From positions 1-64,000 of the forward strand of contig JAQGJP010000007.1 of the NCBI GenBank assembly GCA_028290545.1: DNA of 64,000 bases. Reading direction: 5' to 3'. Position 1 is the first letter of the stretch. The number at the start of each line of letters is the position of its first letter. Under the pieces are notes generated by a model, which was not told the DNA's origin, made no database searches, and saw nothing but the letters and a program-made list of their open reading frames with translations. This document shows, one piece after another, positions 27,676 to 36,224 of the stretch. The position numbers were made by a program, and so were the translations under genes. This DNA comes from Rhizobium sp. Lineage in GTDB: Bacteria; Pseudomonadota; Alphaproteobacteria; Rhizobiales; Rhizobiaceae.

Positions 27676-27701
27676 CATTCAGCCTGAATGCAGGCTGAAT
27701 G
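27676..27701. terminator. perfect hairpin downstream of the nucleotidase gene
   Basis: CATTCAGCCTG and CAGGCTGAATG pair fully across an AATG loop, 31 bases beyond the stop of the minus-strand nucleotidase gene. No T-run follows, so termination is likely but not certain. Confidence 0.6.
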
Positions 27702-27731
27702 GGCGGTTCATCTATGATGGATGACTGATCT

Positions 27732-28433
27732 TTACAGGACAGCTTCGAGGAAGGCCGTCAGATCGTTGGTCATGTATTCGATGTGTTCATCGGTTTCGTC
27801 CGGGATTTCCCAGCGCTCAAGCGCCTTGTGCCCCGCCAGAGGCACGATCAGCACCGTCTTCATACCCAGCAGCTTCGGCACCGCCAGATTGCGCGGCAGG
27901 TCCTCGAACATGGCGGCCTTGCGGGTATCGACACGATGCAGGCTGGCGAACTTGTCATAGGTTGCGCCGGCCGGCTTCGGTACATAGTCGGCCGCGACGA
28001 TATCGAAGATGTCCTCGAAATGATCGAGGATGCCGAGCGCGCGGGCAGCAGCTTCGGCATGCTTGACCGTGCCGTTCGTGAAGATGAATTTCCGCCCCGG
28101 CAGCGCCTTGATCACGGAACTGAGGCCCTCGTCCGCCAGCATCGCCGAATAATCGATCTTGTGGGCAGCTTCGAGAAATTCGGCGGGATCGATGCCGTGG
28201 TGATGCATCAGCCCGCGCAGCGTCGTGCCGTGTTCGTGGTAATATTGCTTCTGCAGCTTGCGCGCCTCGTCGTATTCCATCCCCAGCAACCTGGCGACAT
28301 AGGCCGTCATGTTGCGATCGATCTGGGCGAAGAGATCGACGTGATGCGGATAGAGCGTGTTGTCGAGGTCGAACACCCATTCGGTCACATGGGCGAAATC
28401 GGCTTTCTCGGGAAGGGCTGTCTTGTCGGTCAT
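27732..28433 (-). CDS. pyrimidine 5'-nucleotidase (HAD family)
   Basis: The product has 233 residues. HAD motif 1 is EWVFDLDNTLYPH (nucleophile Asp in DLDNT), motif 2 is in KFIFTNGT and motif 4 in AAMFEDLPRNL. The DLDNTLYP form is that of the SDT1/PynA-type pyrimidine 5'-nucleotidases, which dephosphorylate UMP and CMP. It stands alone, upstream of the EF-hand gene on the same strand, with a hairpin between them. Confidence 0.87.
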   Translation of the reverse strand: MTDKTALPEKADFAHVTEWVFDLDNTLYPHHVDLFAQIDRNMTAYVARLLGMEYDEARKLQKQYYHEHGTTLRGLMHHHGIDPAEFLEAAHKIDYSAMLADEGLSSVIKALPGRKFIFTNGTVKHAEAAARALGILDHFEDIFDIVAADYVPKPAGATYDKFASLHRVDTRKAAMFEDLPRNLAVPKLLGMKTVLIVPLAGHKALERWEIPDETDEHIEYMTNDLTAFLEAVL

Positions 28434-28517
28434 GGGATCGGCTTATGACAGGCAACGGCAGTTTGGCAAGGGGGACCGGACTCTTTAGCGCTGTGGAAGG
28501 GCGCTGACGGATTTCTA

Positions 28518-28543
28518 CTCGCCGGCACGAAGCCGCCGGCGAG
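28518..28543 (-). terminator. hairpin after the CocE-type hydrolase gene
   Basis: CTCGCCGGC pairs with GCCGGCGAG across an 8-base loop, 29 bases beyond the stop of the minus-strand hydrolase gene. Confidence 0.65.
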
Positions 28544-28571
28544 CGTTGCTGCCCGTGTTGCCGCGGAGTGA

Positions 28572-30566
28572 CTACATCATGTCCCTTGGCACGACCTTCT
28601 CCCAGGTTTTCTCAAACACCTGGGCATCGCCTTCATAGGCGAAGACGCTTGCCGAAATATGCCAGTCGCTGGCCGTGCAGGATATATGCGCCGTCGAGAC
28701 CGTGCGGACGAACCAGCCCGGACGCGACATGTCGCAGGTCCAGGTCGATCGCCCGGCCATCGATGTCGGGTCATTGTCTGATATCTGCCAGAGTTCGTCT
28801 CGCAACTGGCGTGTCGAAAGACCAGTGCCCGGATGCTCATGCAGTCCGGTATCCTCGTGGATACGGTAATCGGTGCGGCTGGCGGAAAGCTCGCGGGTCA
28901 CGGACCGGTGCGTCTTGCCCGGCGCATGCTCGATATAATCCGGCAGCGGAGACGGGTTTTCCGGCTGCTTCATGTCGATCCTTTCGGCATCGCCAAGCTT
29001 GGGCATGGAAAGATCGATGCTGGCAACATCGATCGTCAGGCCGGCATCGGTCGGCGGCGGCAGGATCATCGGCCAGTAGGAGGTGGAAAGTGACAGGCGA
29101 AGCTTGTGGCCGGGCTCGAAGCGGTAGCCGCAGGCATCCAGCACCAGCGTGATCTCGGTCTTTTCACCCGGTACCAGCGGCTCGGGATGGGCATTGGAAT
29201 TGCGATGGGCAAGATTGAGCACGCCGAAGCTCACCCGCAGCGCCGAGCCATCCGGATGGACATCGACGATGCGGGCGCAGAGATTGGCAAGCTCGGCGTC
29301 GCTGGAAACCATCAGCTTGACGACGGGCATGCCGAGATAATCGAGCGTCTCCGCCAGCGGCGCGGTTTCAAACACCAGCGAACCGGCATCGTCGCCACGC
29401 TGGTCCACGGCCATTTCCGCATCCGGCTTCAGGGTGAAGAACTCACCGGAACGGGTACCGGTGTCGAGCGGCGAACGCAGGTAAACGTCGCTTACGGCTT
29501 CCCTCCCCGCACCACTCACGAGCCTGCCATGGGCATCGATGTGAAAATGATGTTTTTCCGGGCTGTTCCACATGTCCTTGGCGACCCAGAAGCCGGGATC
29601 GAAATCGCGGCGCGGCGCAGGCTTGACGGCATCAAGGATATAGGCGCGCACCTGCGGCAGGTTTTCGGCACCATTCTCCTCGCCGCGCAGCCAGCGGTTC
29701 CACCAGCGGATCGCCTCGCCATGGAAATCTGCGCGCGGCTTCGGCCAGGCGAAGTGCGGGTATTTGTGCACCCAGGGGCCGATGATCGCCTTGGCCTTCG
29801 GGCCGAGGCCCTCGACGGCCTTGAGCGGCGTATTGCGGTAGCCGTCGGCCCAGCCGGCGATCACCAGGGCCGGTACCTGCACATCATCGAAATTGTCGCC
29901 GATCGAGCCATGCTGCCAGAATTCGTCGCGGCGCTGGTGTTGCAGCCATTCCTCCATGAAAAAGGGCTCGGCCTCCAGCCGCTCCTGCCACATCTCCTTC
30001 CAGCGGTTGCCGGTCAGTTCAGGGTCGGGCGAGCGAGACTGGTATGCGAGCATCGTCGCCGCCCATGAAAGCTGGCCGGAAAGATGCGTGCCGTTCTTGT
30101 AGTGGATATCGTCATTGTAGCGATCGACGGTCGAGGCGATCGAAATCACGGCCTTCAGGGCCGGTGGGCGAAGGGCCGCGACCTGCAGGCAATTGAACCC
30201 GCCCCAGGAAATGCCCATCATGCCGACAGAGCCGTTCGACCATTTCTGCGCCGCGATCCATTCGATCAGTTCGACGGCGTTGGCGAGTTCCAGCGGCGTA
30301 TACTCGCCATCGATCACGCCATCGGATTCGCCCGAGCCGCGGATATCGACACGCACGCCGGCAATTCCGGCGGCCGCAAACACCGGATAGGTGGACTCGT
30401 CGCGCGGGCTGGTTCCATCCCGCTTTCTATAGGGCAGAAATTCGAACACCGCCGGCACCGGATCGGCCTCGGCATTATCCGGCATCCATATGCGGGCGGC
30501 GAGCCGTGTGCCGTCCTTGAGAAGGATCCATTGGTTTTCAATTGTCGTGAAGGAACGGTCTGTCAT
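28572..30566 (-). CDS. CocE/NonD family hydrolase
   Basis: The product has 664 residues from ATG 30566 (GAGG ribosome site); a longer frame to 30728 only translates an intergenic repeat. It has an X-Pro dipeptidyl-peptidase (S15)-like alpha/beta hydrolase with the nucleophile in VGMMGISWGGFNCLQ, DIRGSGESDG before it and a C-terminal jelly-roll domain (PGHKLRLSLSTSYWP). Family members cleave esters or amides such as cocaine esters or acyl peptides. The substrate is unknown. No signal peptide is visible. Confidence 0.88.
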   Translation of the reverse strand: MTDRSFTTIENQWILLKDGTRLAARIWMPDNAEADPVPAVFEFLPYRKRDGTSPRDESTYPVFAAAGIAGVRVDIRGSGESDGVIDGEYTPLELANAVELIEWIAAQKWSNGSVGMMGISWGGFNCLQVAALRPPALKAVISIASTVDRYNDDIHYKNGTHLSGQLSWAATMLAYQSRSPDPELTGNRWKEMWQERLEAEPFFMEEWLQHQRRDEFWQHGSIGDNFDDVQVPALVIAGWADGYRNTPLKAVEGLGPKAKAIIGPWVHKYPHFAWPKPRADFHGEAIRWWNRWLRGEENGAENLPQVRAYILDAVKPAPRRDFDPGFWVAKDMWNSPEKHHFHIDAHGRLVSGAGREAVSDVYLRSPLDTGTRSGEFFTLKPDAEMAVDQRGDDAGSLVFETAPLAETLDYLGMPVVKLMVSSDAELANLCARIVDVHPDGSALRVSFGVLNLAHRNSNAHPEPLVPGEKTEITLVLDACGYRFEPGHKLRLSLSTSYWPMILPPPTDAGLTIDVASIDLSMPKLGDAERIDMKQPENPSPLPDYIEHAPGKTHRSVTRELSASRTDYRIHEDTGLHEHPGTGLSTRQLRDELWQISDNDPTSMAGRSTWTCDMSRPGWFVRTVSTAHISCTASDWHISASVFAYEGDAQVFEKTWEKVVPRDMM

Positions 30567-30592
30567 CGGGTGCCTCAGCTTGGTCTGGGATA

Positions 30593-30719
30593 AGCCCCTC
30601 CCCAAGTTCGCGGCACCATCATCGCCAAGATACAACCGTCTCAAAGCCTTGAGCGTTGTGAGCGATGAGGTGGTGCAACGGCTGAGCCCCTCCCCTTGTG
30701 GGGAGGAGCTGGGGAGGGT
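30593..30719. repeat. MITE-like intergenic repeat with terminal inverted repeats
   Basis: A 127-base non-coding element begins AGCCCCTCCCCAAGTT and ends AGCTGGGGAGGGTC. The ends are imperfect inverted repeats (about 11 of 13 positions around CCCTCCCCA). An internal hairpin CCCCTCCCC-TTGT-GGGGAGG sits near 30688-30708. Short elements with such GC-rich ends are common between genes in Hyphomicrobiales. Only one copy is in this window. Confidence 0.55.
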
Positions 30720-30793
30720 CTTCTTCACTGCAAGTTAGCTGATCGATATCACGATGCAATGCGATTTGCGGCTTAAACCAAGCCCAAAAGCGG

Positions 30794-31744
30794 CTACCAG
30801 CCGGGTAGCATGTGCCCGGCCTTGAGGCGCGGCATTCGCGGCCACATCTTGACGTCGCGATCCATCTCGTCATCGACGTTGGCTGGGGTGATATTGTCGA
30901 GGCAGGCGCTGATATGGGCGGTGATGGCATTGGTGAGCGATGTCGAGAGCCCTGGCCGCTTCATGATGCCGATCTGCACCGGCGCCAGCGGCGGGAAGCC
31001 ATCCGGCTGGCCCAGCACCTTCATGCCGGTGCGAAGCGCAGATTCCGGCAGCACGGAGACAGCCATGCCGGCCAGCACCGCCGAAGCGACCACGGTTGAG
31101 GACCAGCTTGTGAACAGGATCTGGTATTCGCGGCCCACGGCATCGAGCGACGCACAGGCGAGCCTGCGCCACTGGCAATCGCGCCGGCCGACGGCCAGCG
31201 GCACCGGCGCATTTTCCGGCAGCGGATGGTTGGCGGACATCACCCAGCACAGCGGCTCGGTGCGCACGACTTCGGATTCGCGCTCCAGCGGATTGTGCGT
31301 CACAAGCGCGATGTCCAGCTCGCCGCGCCCCATCTTCTCCGCCAGGTCGACCGAGGGCTCGCAGACGATATAGAGCTCGACATTGGGGTGCGAGCGGGCA
31401 AAGCGCTGGATGATTTCCGGCATATAGCGGTCGGCATAGTCATCCGGCGTGCCGATGCGGAGCGTACCCTCGAGCCGGTTGTCGTCGAAAGCTGCAACGG
31501 CCTCGTTGTTGAGCCGGAGCATACGGCGGGCGTAATTCAACAGCTTTTCGCCTTCCGGCGTCAGGCGGTTGCCGCGACCGTCCTTGACGAACAGCGGCTT
31601 TCGGATCCGCTCCTCCAGCCGCCGCATCTGCATCGAGACAGCGGACTGGGTCTTGAACACCCGATCCGCCGCCTTGGTGAAACTGCCGGCGTCTGCAATG
31701 GCGACGAAGGTCTGCAACTGGTCGATATCAAGCGGTGCGGACAA
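30794..31744 (-). CDS. LysR-family transcriptional regulator (LrhA-like)
   Basis: The product has 316 residues if the start is TTG 31744, which has GGAG eight bases upstream. GTG 31756 and TTG 31807 are alternatives without ribosome sites. The N-terminus LDIDQLQTFVAIADAGSFT with QSAVSMQMRRLEERI is the LysR helix-turn-helix. The rest is a substrate-binding domain closest in pattern to LrhA-type members. It is divergent from the first DUF1127 gene, which it may regulate. It does not resemble LsrB/VtlR, the known LysR regulator of DUF1127 genes and AbcR sRNAs. Confidence 0.87.
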   Translation of the reverse strand: MSAPLDIDQLQTFVAIADAGSFTKAADRVFKTQSAVSMQMRRLEERIRKPLFVKDGRGNRLTPEGEKLLNYARRMLRLNNEAVAAFDDNRLEGTLRIGTPDDYADRYMPEIIQRFARSHPNVELYIVCEPSVDLAEKMGRGELDIALVTHNPLERESEVVRTEPLCWVMSANHPLPENAPVPLAVGRRDCQWRRLACASLDAVGREYQILFTSWSSTVVASAVLAGMAVSVLPESALRTGMKVLGQPDGFPPLAPVQIGIMKRPGLSTSLTNAITAHISACLDNITPANVDDEMDRDVKMWPRMPRLKAGHMLPGW

Positions 31745-31767
31745 GGCGATCTCCACCCATAAGAGAG

Positions 31768-31835
31768 TTTGATGATAATGATTAGAAACATTCGTTGGAC
31801 TGATCAATGATTATTTTTTATTTTGCATCATCAAA
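31768..31835. promoter_or_regulatory. spaced inverted repeat between LysR and DUF1127 genes
   Basis: TTTGATGAT (31768-31776) and ATCATCAAA (31827-31835) are perfect inverted copies 59 bases apart in the AT-rich divergent promoter region. Paired sites of this kind suit a tetrameric LysR protein bending DNA. The function is inferred. Confidence 0.4.
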
Positions 31836-31876
31836 TGCACATTCGGGTCGCGGGAAGCGCGGCCAGGGAGAAACCA

Positions 31877-32161
31877 ATGTCTATGCTGGACCACGCGCCA
31901 CGCAGCGCCGCTGCGGGCAAAGGTGAACTATTGTCCAATGTCGGCTCGGCCGCGCTGCGGGGGCTGGCTTCGATGCTGAAGGCGTGGCGCGGCCGCAAGC
32001 TGGTCATGAACATGCGTGACTTCGATGATGCGCAACTGGCCGACATCGGCCTGACGCGCAGCGATGTCGAAACGGCGTTAGACCTGCCGTTGAGTGCCGA
32101 CCCCTCGCATCATCTGGTGCGGGCGCGTCAGGATCCGTTGCGGGGCCTGAAGCGCTTCTGA
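31877..32161 (+). CDS. DUF1127 family protein (first copy)
   Basis: The product has 94 residues from ATG 31877 (AGGGAG site). The DUF1127 core MRDFDDAQLADIGLTRSDVE follows a basic stretch LKAWRGRKLVMN. DUF1127 proteins are small, arginine-rich and in several alphaproteobacteria influence RNA turnover, phosphate and carbon responses and surface growth; some bind RNA. A second, different DUF1127 gene follows at 32476, and the space between them holds the candidate sRNA. Confidence 0.88.
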   Translation: MSMLDHAPRSAAAGKGELLSNVGSAALRGLASMLKAWRGRKLVMNMRDFDDAQLADIGLTRSDVETALDLPLSADPSHHLVRARQDPLRGLKRF

Positions 32162-32234
32162 TCCCGACGGATGTTGCGCTGAGTCTTTTTCTTGCGCATT
32201 TCCGGTGAGCGCGCCGCCGCACTCGCTGGAAATG

Positions 32235-32350
32235 CATCCGGACACGGGCGTATCCTTGGCCCGTGTCCCGAATTTCCCCGCAGGGCATTGCCAAGCGCCC
32301 TGCATCTTGCCCGGTCCCGTTGCTGTTTCAGCAACCGGCCGGGCTTTTTT
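32235..32350 (+). ncRNA. candidate small RNA with three hairpins
   Basis: Within 116 bases there are three consecutive stems. The first is GGACACGGGC/GCCCGTGTCC (32240-32249 with 32259-32268), a perfect 10-pair stem. The second is GCAGGGC/GCCCTGC (32280-32286 with 32297-32303). The third is the intrinsic terminator at 32309-32350, ending in TTTTTT. There is no open frame across it. It could be an independent sRNA or a stable 3' end processed from the first DUF1127 mRNA. I could not identify a distinct promoter. Confidence 0.45.
32309..32350 (+). terminator. intrinsic terminator with T-run
   Basis: GCCCGG pairs with CCGGGC around an inner stem CGTTGCTG/CAGCAAC with a TTT loop, followed immediately by TTTTTT at 32345-32350. 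This is the clearest Rho-independent terminator in the window. Confidence 0.85.
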
Positions 32351-32475
32351 ATTGATGGATTTCGTTTCAGATTTTTTCAGTGTCATGACGCAACCTGTTA
32401 CGAATGGAACAGACAACTGCTCAGCCTGCCCCTAGAACACCGGCAACACAACCGGCAACACAAAGGAGCTCAACA

Positions 32476-32721
32476 ATGGCAATGATTACTGACACCCAAG
32501 CCACTATCGGCTTTTCCGGTTCCTTCCTCACCCGTCTGATGGCGGCCGTCCACGCCGTGGCTGATGTGATGAGGTTCCACAGGACGCTTCGTGAACTTGG
32601 TACACTCGACGATCGGACGCTCCGGGACATCGGCCTTATCCGTGGCGACCTGATCGAACTGCGGATGGCATCGTCGGCGGAAGCCTTGAGGGCGCTGACG
32701 CTCGTCTACCGCGCCCGCTGA
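32476..32721 (+). CDS. DUF1127 family protein (second copy)
   Basis: The product has 81 residues from ATG 32476 (AAAGGAG site); an upstream start at 32404 is less likely. It has the DUF1127 core LRELGTLDDRTLRDIGLIRGDL near 45-66. It lacks the arginine-rich RGRK stretch of the first copy. The two copies have diverged well beyond recent duplication. A perfect hairpin with TTTTG at 32762-32794 ends the unit. Confidence 0.85.
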   Translation: MAMITDTQATIGFSGSFLTRLMAAVHAVADVMRFHRTLRELGTLDDRTLRDIGLIRGDLIELRMASSAEALRALTLVYRAR

Positions 32722-32761
32722 AATCGGTCGGGCAATGCCGATCCGTCGCGCACCACCGCCG

Positions 32762-32794
32762 AATGGCCGCCCATCGAAAAATGGCGGCCATTTT
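32762..32794 (+). terminator. terminator after the second DUF1127 gene
   Basis: AATGGCCGCC and GGCGGCCATT pair perfectly, followed by TTTG. It is placed 40 bases after the DUF1127 stop and before the convergent TetR gene. Confidence 0.75.
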
Positions 32795-32869
32795 GCATTC
32801 GGGCGGGCGAATGTTTTTTCTCCCCTCAGGTCCTGGACGCGCCAAGATGCATTGCCGGGTTTAGAGCTT

Positions 32870-33496
32870 TCAATCCGCCTTGGCGAATTCCATCAACTGC
32901 GTATGGATGATTATCTTGAAATCCGAGATGATCGCCTGCGCCTCGGTCCCTTCGACCGCGAGCGCCAGCCGCACAGTACCATTGGCAAGCTGAAACATCA
33001 GGAATGTCACCCGGCTGAATGCCTCGAACCGATCGTCTTCGATCCAAGGCCGCGCCGTATCGCAGAAAAGATGGGCCTGCTGGCGCGTTCTGATAATATC
33101 GACATTCTTCAGCGCCTTGTCGGCCTGAACTGCATTCATGAGATCGAGAACGGCCGGATCGGTGAGAATGCGCTGGTGATAGACATCCAGGATGGCTGCG
33201 GCAGCAGCGAACAGTGGTTCAAGACCGTTGATGTTCGCCAGAGCCGATTTCAGGAGGTCGTAAACTTCCGACGACCATTGGCTGTAGAGCGTGGCGATGA
33301 TGGCGGACTTGTTCGGAAAGTACTGATAAACAGAAGAGATCGGACCGCCGGAAAGAGCCGCGATCTCTCTCATTTTTACCGCGTCGATGCCTTTCTCGCC
33401 GATAAGACGCTTGGCGACGCACAGAATCTCGTCCACCCGTTCCCTGCTACGCTCCTGTTTCGGAGGACGTCTCAGGCTCGATTCACCCTTCGGCAT
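32870..33496 (-). CDS. TetR-family transcriptional regulator
   Basis: The product has 208 residues. The N-terminal helix-turn-helix spans about 14-60: ERSRERVDEILCVAKRLIGE, then MREIAALSGGPISSVYQYF and PNKSAI. The C-terminal ligand domain is helical with no recognised pocket. It is divergent from a possible small membrane gene and the lactone oxidase gene at 33836, which are candidate targets. Confidence 0.88.
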   Translation of the reverse strand: MPKGESSLRRPPKQERSRERVDEILCVAKRLIGEKGIDAVKMREIAALSGGPISSVYQYFPNKSAIIATLYSQWSSEVYDLLKSALANINGLEPLFAAAAAILDVYHQRILTDPAVLDLMNAVQADKALKNVDIIRTRQQAHLFCDTARPWIEDDRFEAFSRVTFLMFQLANGTVRLALAVEGTEAQAIISDFKIIIHTQLMEFAKAD

Positions 33497-33621
33497 TCAG
33501 GCTTTCCCAGTCGCTTGGCGCCATTGACATTAATCTGAGCCCCTGTCAGATTTTATACTTTGCGCATATTAGAATAGTCTTGAGGGACCAGTGCGGAAAT
33601 TGCAAGTGCGGGGACGATAAT

Positions 33622-33831
33622 TTGCGATGGCTTGGACCGGCGGTATTGCGTGAAAGTCCGGGAATTGTGCTCGCGGGCTCACTGCCTCTTTTCTCATCGT
33701 TGCTGATTGGCCCGGTCGGGGCGCTGATCCCCGGTTTGCAGCCGATGTTGGGCGCGGCATGGTTCGGCGTCGTCGCGGGGGCCTCCAGCCTCGCCTTCCT
33801 CCAGCCTCTTCTTTTCATCAACCGGAGATGA
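33622..33831 (+). CDS. possible small membrane protein
   Basis: An open frame of about 69 codons starts at TTG 33622 with GGGGA seven bases upstream. The translation has two hydrophobic stretches (GIVLAGSLPLFSSLLIGPVGA and LGAAWFGVVAGASSLAFL, read in parts) and ends INRR four bases before the next gene. There is no known family. It may only be leader sequence of the oxidase gene. Confidence 0.3.
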   Translation: MRWLGPAVLRESPGIVLAGSLPLFSSLLIGPVGALIPGLQPMLGAAWFGVVAGASSLAFLQPLLFINRR

Positions 33832-33835
33832 GAGA

Positions 33836-35116
33836 ATGACCGCGGAGCAATGGTCGAACTGGTCTGGCTATGTCAAAGCCAACCCGGCATTGCGGCCGAT
33901 CCCTGAAAGCGCTGAGGAACTGCAGGCGATCGTCCGCACCGCACCGGGTCCGGTCAGGGTGGCTGGAGCCGGCCACTCCTTCACGCCGCTGGTGCAGACC
34001 ACCGGCACGATCGTGTCGCTGGACAGGATTTCCGGACTGAAAAGCCATGATACTGAAAAATGCCAGGCGACCGTCGGTGCCGGCATGCGGCTTGGCGAAC
34101 TCACCCGGGCGCTGCAGGGCGTAGGCCAGGCGCTGGCCAACATGGCCGATATCGACAAGCAATCGATCGGCGGCGCGCTGGGGACCGCCACCCATGGCAC
34201 GGGTTCGACGCTGGGCGCCTATCATACACTGGTCGATCGGGTCGCACTGATCGACGGGCGCGGTGGACTCCAAACCTATACCAGGACAGCGCACGAGGAG
34301 ATGCTGCAGGCGATCGGCGTATCACTCGGGGCTTTCGGCATCTTCACGGAGGTGGTGATCAACAATCGGCCAAGCTACCGCATGCGCAAACGCCGTTTCG
34401 TCTTGCCGATCGAGGATATGCTCTCGAACTTTCAGGATATGATGCAGGCCTACCGGTCGGCGGAATTCTATTTCATCCCGTTTTCCGGCCATGCGATGTT
34501 CCTGGCGAGCGACATCACCGACGAGCCGATCACCGCCCGTCCGCCGGACGATGCCGAAGAAGGCCTCGGCACGCTCCGGGTGCTGCGAAACACACTGAAA
34601 TGGCTGCCCTGGGCACGGCGGGCGCTGATCCGGAACGCCCTGCGAAAACTGCCGCGCGAGGACTTTGTCGAGGACTGGCTGGAGGTCTACACCAGCGACC
34701 GGCAGACGCGTTTCAACGAGATGGAATATCACCTGCCGCTCGAGGAAGGTCCGAAGGCGCTCACCGAGATCATCCAACTCACGGAGAAGCATTTTCCGGA
34801 GGTCTATTTCCCGATGGAGGTGCGCACGGTCGCAGCGGACGACGTCTGGCTGAGCCCGTTCTACAGGCGCCGGACCTGTTCGATCGCCATCCATTACGAC
34901 GCGCAGGAAGACCCGTCGGCTTTTTTCAAGGCGGCGGAGCCGGTTTTCCGCCGTTATGGCGGCCGGCCGCATTGGGGCAAGATGCACAGCCTGACATCGG
35001 TTGATCTCTCTCGCCTCTATCCTCGCTGGAAGGATGCAATGGAAGCGCGGCACGAGATCGACCCCGACAAGCGTTTCGTCACACCCTATGTCTCGCGCTT
35101 GCTGGGGCTCGAATGA
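33836..35116 (+). CDS. FAD-dependent D-arabinono-1,4-lactone oxidase family protein
   Basis: The product has 426 residues. The FAD-binding N-terminal part carries VRVAGAGHSFTPLVQT; the His in GHS is the usual covalent flavin attachment site in this aldonolactone oxidoreductase family. GGALGTATHGTG is the second FAD contact. The C-terminus has GRPHWGKMHS and DPDKRFVTPYVSRLL, also typical. It should oxidise sugar lactones or alditols with oxygen; the exact substrate cannot be told. The TetR gene upstream is a candidate regulator. Confidence 0.9.
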   Translation: MTAEQWSNWSGYVKANPALRPIPESAEELQAIVRTAPGPVRVAGAGHSFTPLVQTTGTIVSLDRISGLKSHDTEKCQATVGAGMRLGELTRALQGVGQALANMADIDKQSIGGALGTATHGTGSTLGAYHTLVDRVALIDGRGGLQTYTRTAHEEMLQAIGVSLGAFGIFTEVVINNRPSYRMRKRRFVLPIEDMLSNFQDMMQAYRSAEFYFIPFSGHAMFLASDITDEPITARPPDDAEEGLGTLRVLRNTLKWLPWARRALIRNALRKLPREDFVEDWLEVYTSDRQTRFNEMEYHLPLEEGPKALTEIIQLTEKHFPEVYFPMEVRTVAADDVWLSPFYRRRTCSIAIHYDAQEDPSAFFKAAEPVFRRYGGRPHWGKMHSLTSVDLSRLYPRWKDAMEARHEIDPDKRFVTPYVSRLLGLE

Positions 35117-35234
35117 CCGAGGCGGCAGTTCCAACCAGCAGCTTTTTGCAATTCACAGGGACAGCCGGCTGAAGGACGACGATTTTCGCCTATATCCGCC
35201 CCACCCGGAGCGAAGCCCCGCTGCCAACAATTCT

Positions 35235-35263
35235 GCCGCGTGCTGATATACGAGCACGGCGGC
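35235..35263 (+). terminator. hairpin after the lactone oxidase gene
   Basis: GCCGCGTGCT and AGCACGGCGGC pair with one bulged base, followed by ATTATTG. The remaining 230 bases between the oxidase and the next gene show no coding features. Confidence 0.55.
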
Positions 35264-35350
35264 ATTATTGAAGAATGGCTACCCTTTCCGTTGGGATAGC
35301 CAACCCGTGATTTGATGTTATAGAAAAGCAAATCAATGCGGGAGGAATGC

Positions 35351-36220
35351 ATGCAGATCGCTTTTCTGGGGACCGGGCTGATGGGCGCGCCGATGGTGCG
35401 CAATCTCCTGAAGGCCGGCTTCACCGTCATCGCGTGGAACCGCAGCAGGGACAAGGCCGAAGCTCTCGTTGCGGACGGCGCCAGCGTAGCCGATACGCCG
35501 ACCGAGGCCGTCCGCAACGCCGATGTCGTCATCACCATGGTCTCGGACGGCAAGGCAGTGGGCGAACTGATTGACGCCCAGGGCGTGGCGAAGGCCGCGA
35601 AAAATGGCGCGATCCTCGTCGATATGAGCTCAATCAAGCCCAGGGAGGCACGCAGCCATGCGGAATTCCTGGCCGGCTTCGGCATAGAACAGGTCGATGC
35701 GCCGGTTTCCGGCGGCACCAAGGGCGCGATCGATGGCACGCTGGCAATCATGGCCGGCGGCGAAGCGGCGGTGTTCGAGAAGGTGAAGCCGGCGCTTGCC
35801 GCCATGGGCCGGCCGGTGCTCGTCGGTCCATCCGGCTGCGGCCAGCTTGCCAAGCTCGCCAATCAGGGCATCGTCGCCACCACGATCGGCATCGTCGCCG
35901 AAGCCATGCTGCTGATGAAATCCGCAGGCGCCGACATGAACAAGCTCCGCGATGCCCTGACCGGCGGGTTCGCCGACTCGATCATCCTGCAGCAGCACGG
36001 AAAGCGGATGGCCGATGGCGATTTCAAGCCAGGCGGCCGCTCGGTGCTGCAGCTCAAGGACCTCAACAACCTGCTGGAGGAAGCCGGCAGCCTCGGCCTC
36101 TCGCTGCCGCAATCCGAACTGCAACGCGAGCGCTTTCGCTTCTTCGTCGAGAATATGGACGGCGGCGAACTCGATCACGCCGGGCTGTTCCTGGAACTGA
36201 TGGCACGGCAGAACGGTTAA
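35351..36220 (+). CDS. NAD(P)-dependent beta-hydroxyacid dehydrogenase
   Basis: The product has 289 residues from ATG 35351 (GGGAGGA site). The Rossmann motif IAFLGTGLMGAPMVRNLL starts at residue 3. DAPVSGGTKGAIDGTLAIM is the substrate-binding signature of the 3-hydroxyisobutyrate/tartronate-semialdehyde reductase family, and the catalytic lysine region is GQLAKLANQG. The substrate may be 3-hydroxyisobutyrate, tartronate semialdehyde or a related succinic semialdehyde. It is followed after 4 bases by the phosphatase gene, so they share a transcript. Confidence 0.9.
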   Translation: MQIAFLGTGLMGAPMVRNLLKAGFTVIAWNRSRDKAEALVADGASVADTPTEAVRNADVVITMVSDGKAVGELIDAQGVAKAAKNGAILVDMSSIKPREARSHAEFLAGFGIEQVDAPVSGGTKGAIDGTLAIMAGGEAAVFEKVKPALAAMGRPVLVGPSGCGQLAKLANQGIVATTIGIVAEAMLLMKSAGADMNKLRDALTGGFADSIILQQHGKRMADGDFKPGGRSVLQLKDLNNLLEEAGSLGLSLPQSELQRERFRFFVENMDGGELDHAGLFLELMARQNG

Positions 36221-36224
36221 TCGC

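Noticed and set aside
30794..31744. LysR protein as the VtlR/LsrB regulator of AbcR sRNAs and DUF1127 genes
   Set aside because: The helix-turn-helix and ligand-domain sequence do not resemble LsrB as I know it, and the gene neighbours differ; only the linkage to DUF1127 is similar.
32235..32350. Identity with AbcR1/AbcR2
   Set aside because: A three-hairpin layout alone is not enough, and I could not match the recalled AbcR anti-Shine-Dalgarno loops.
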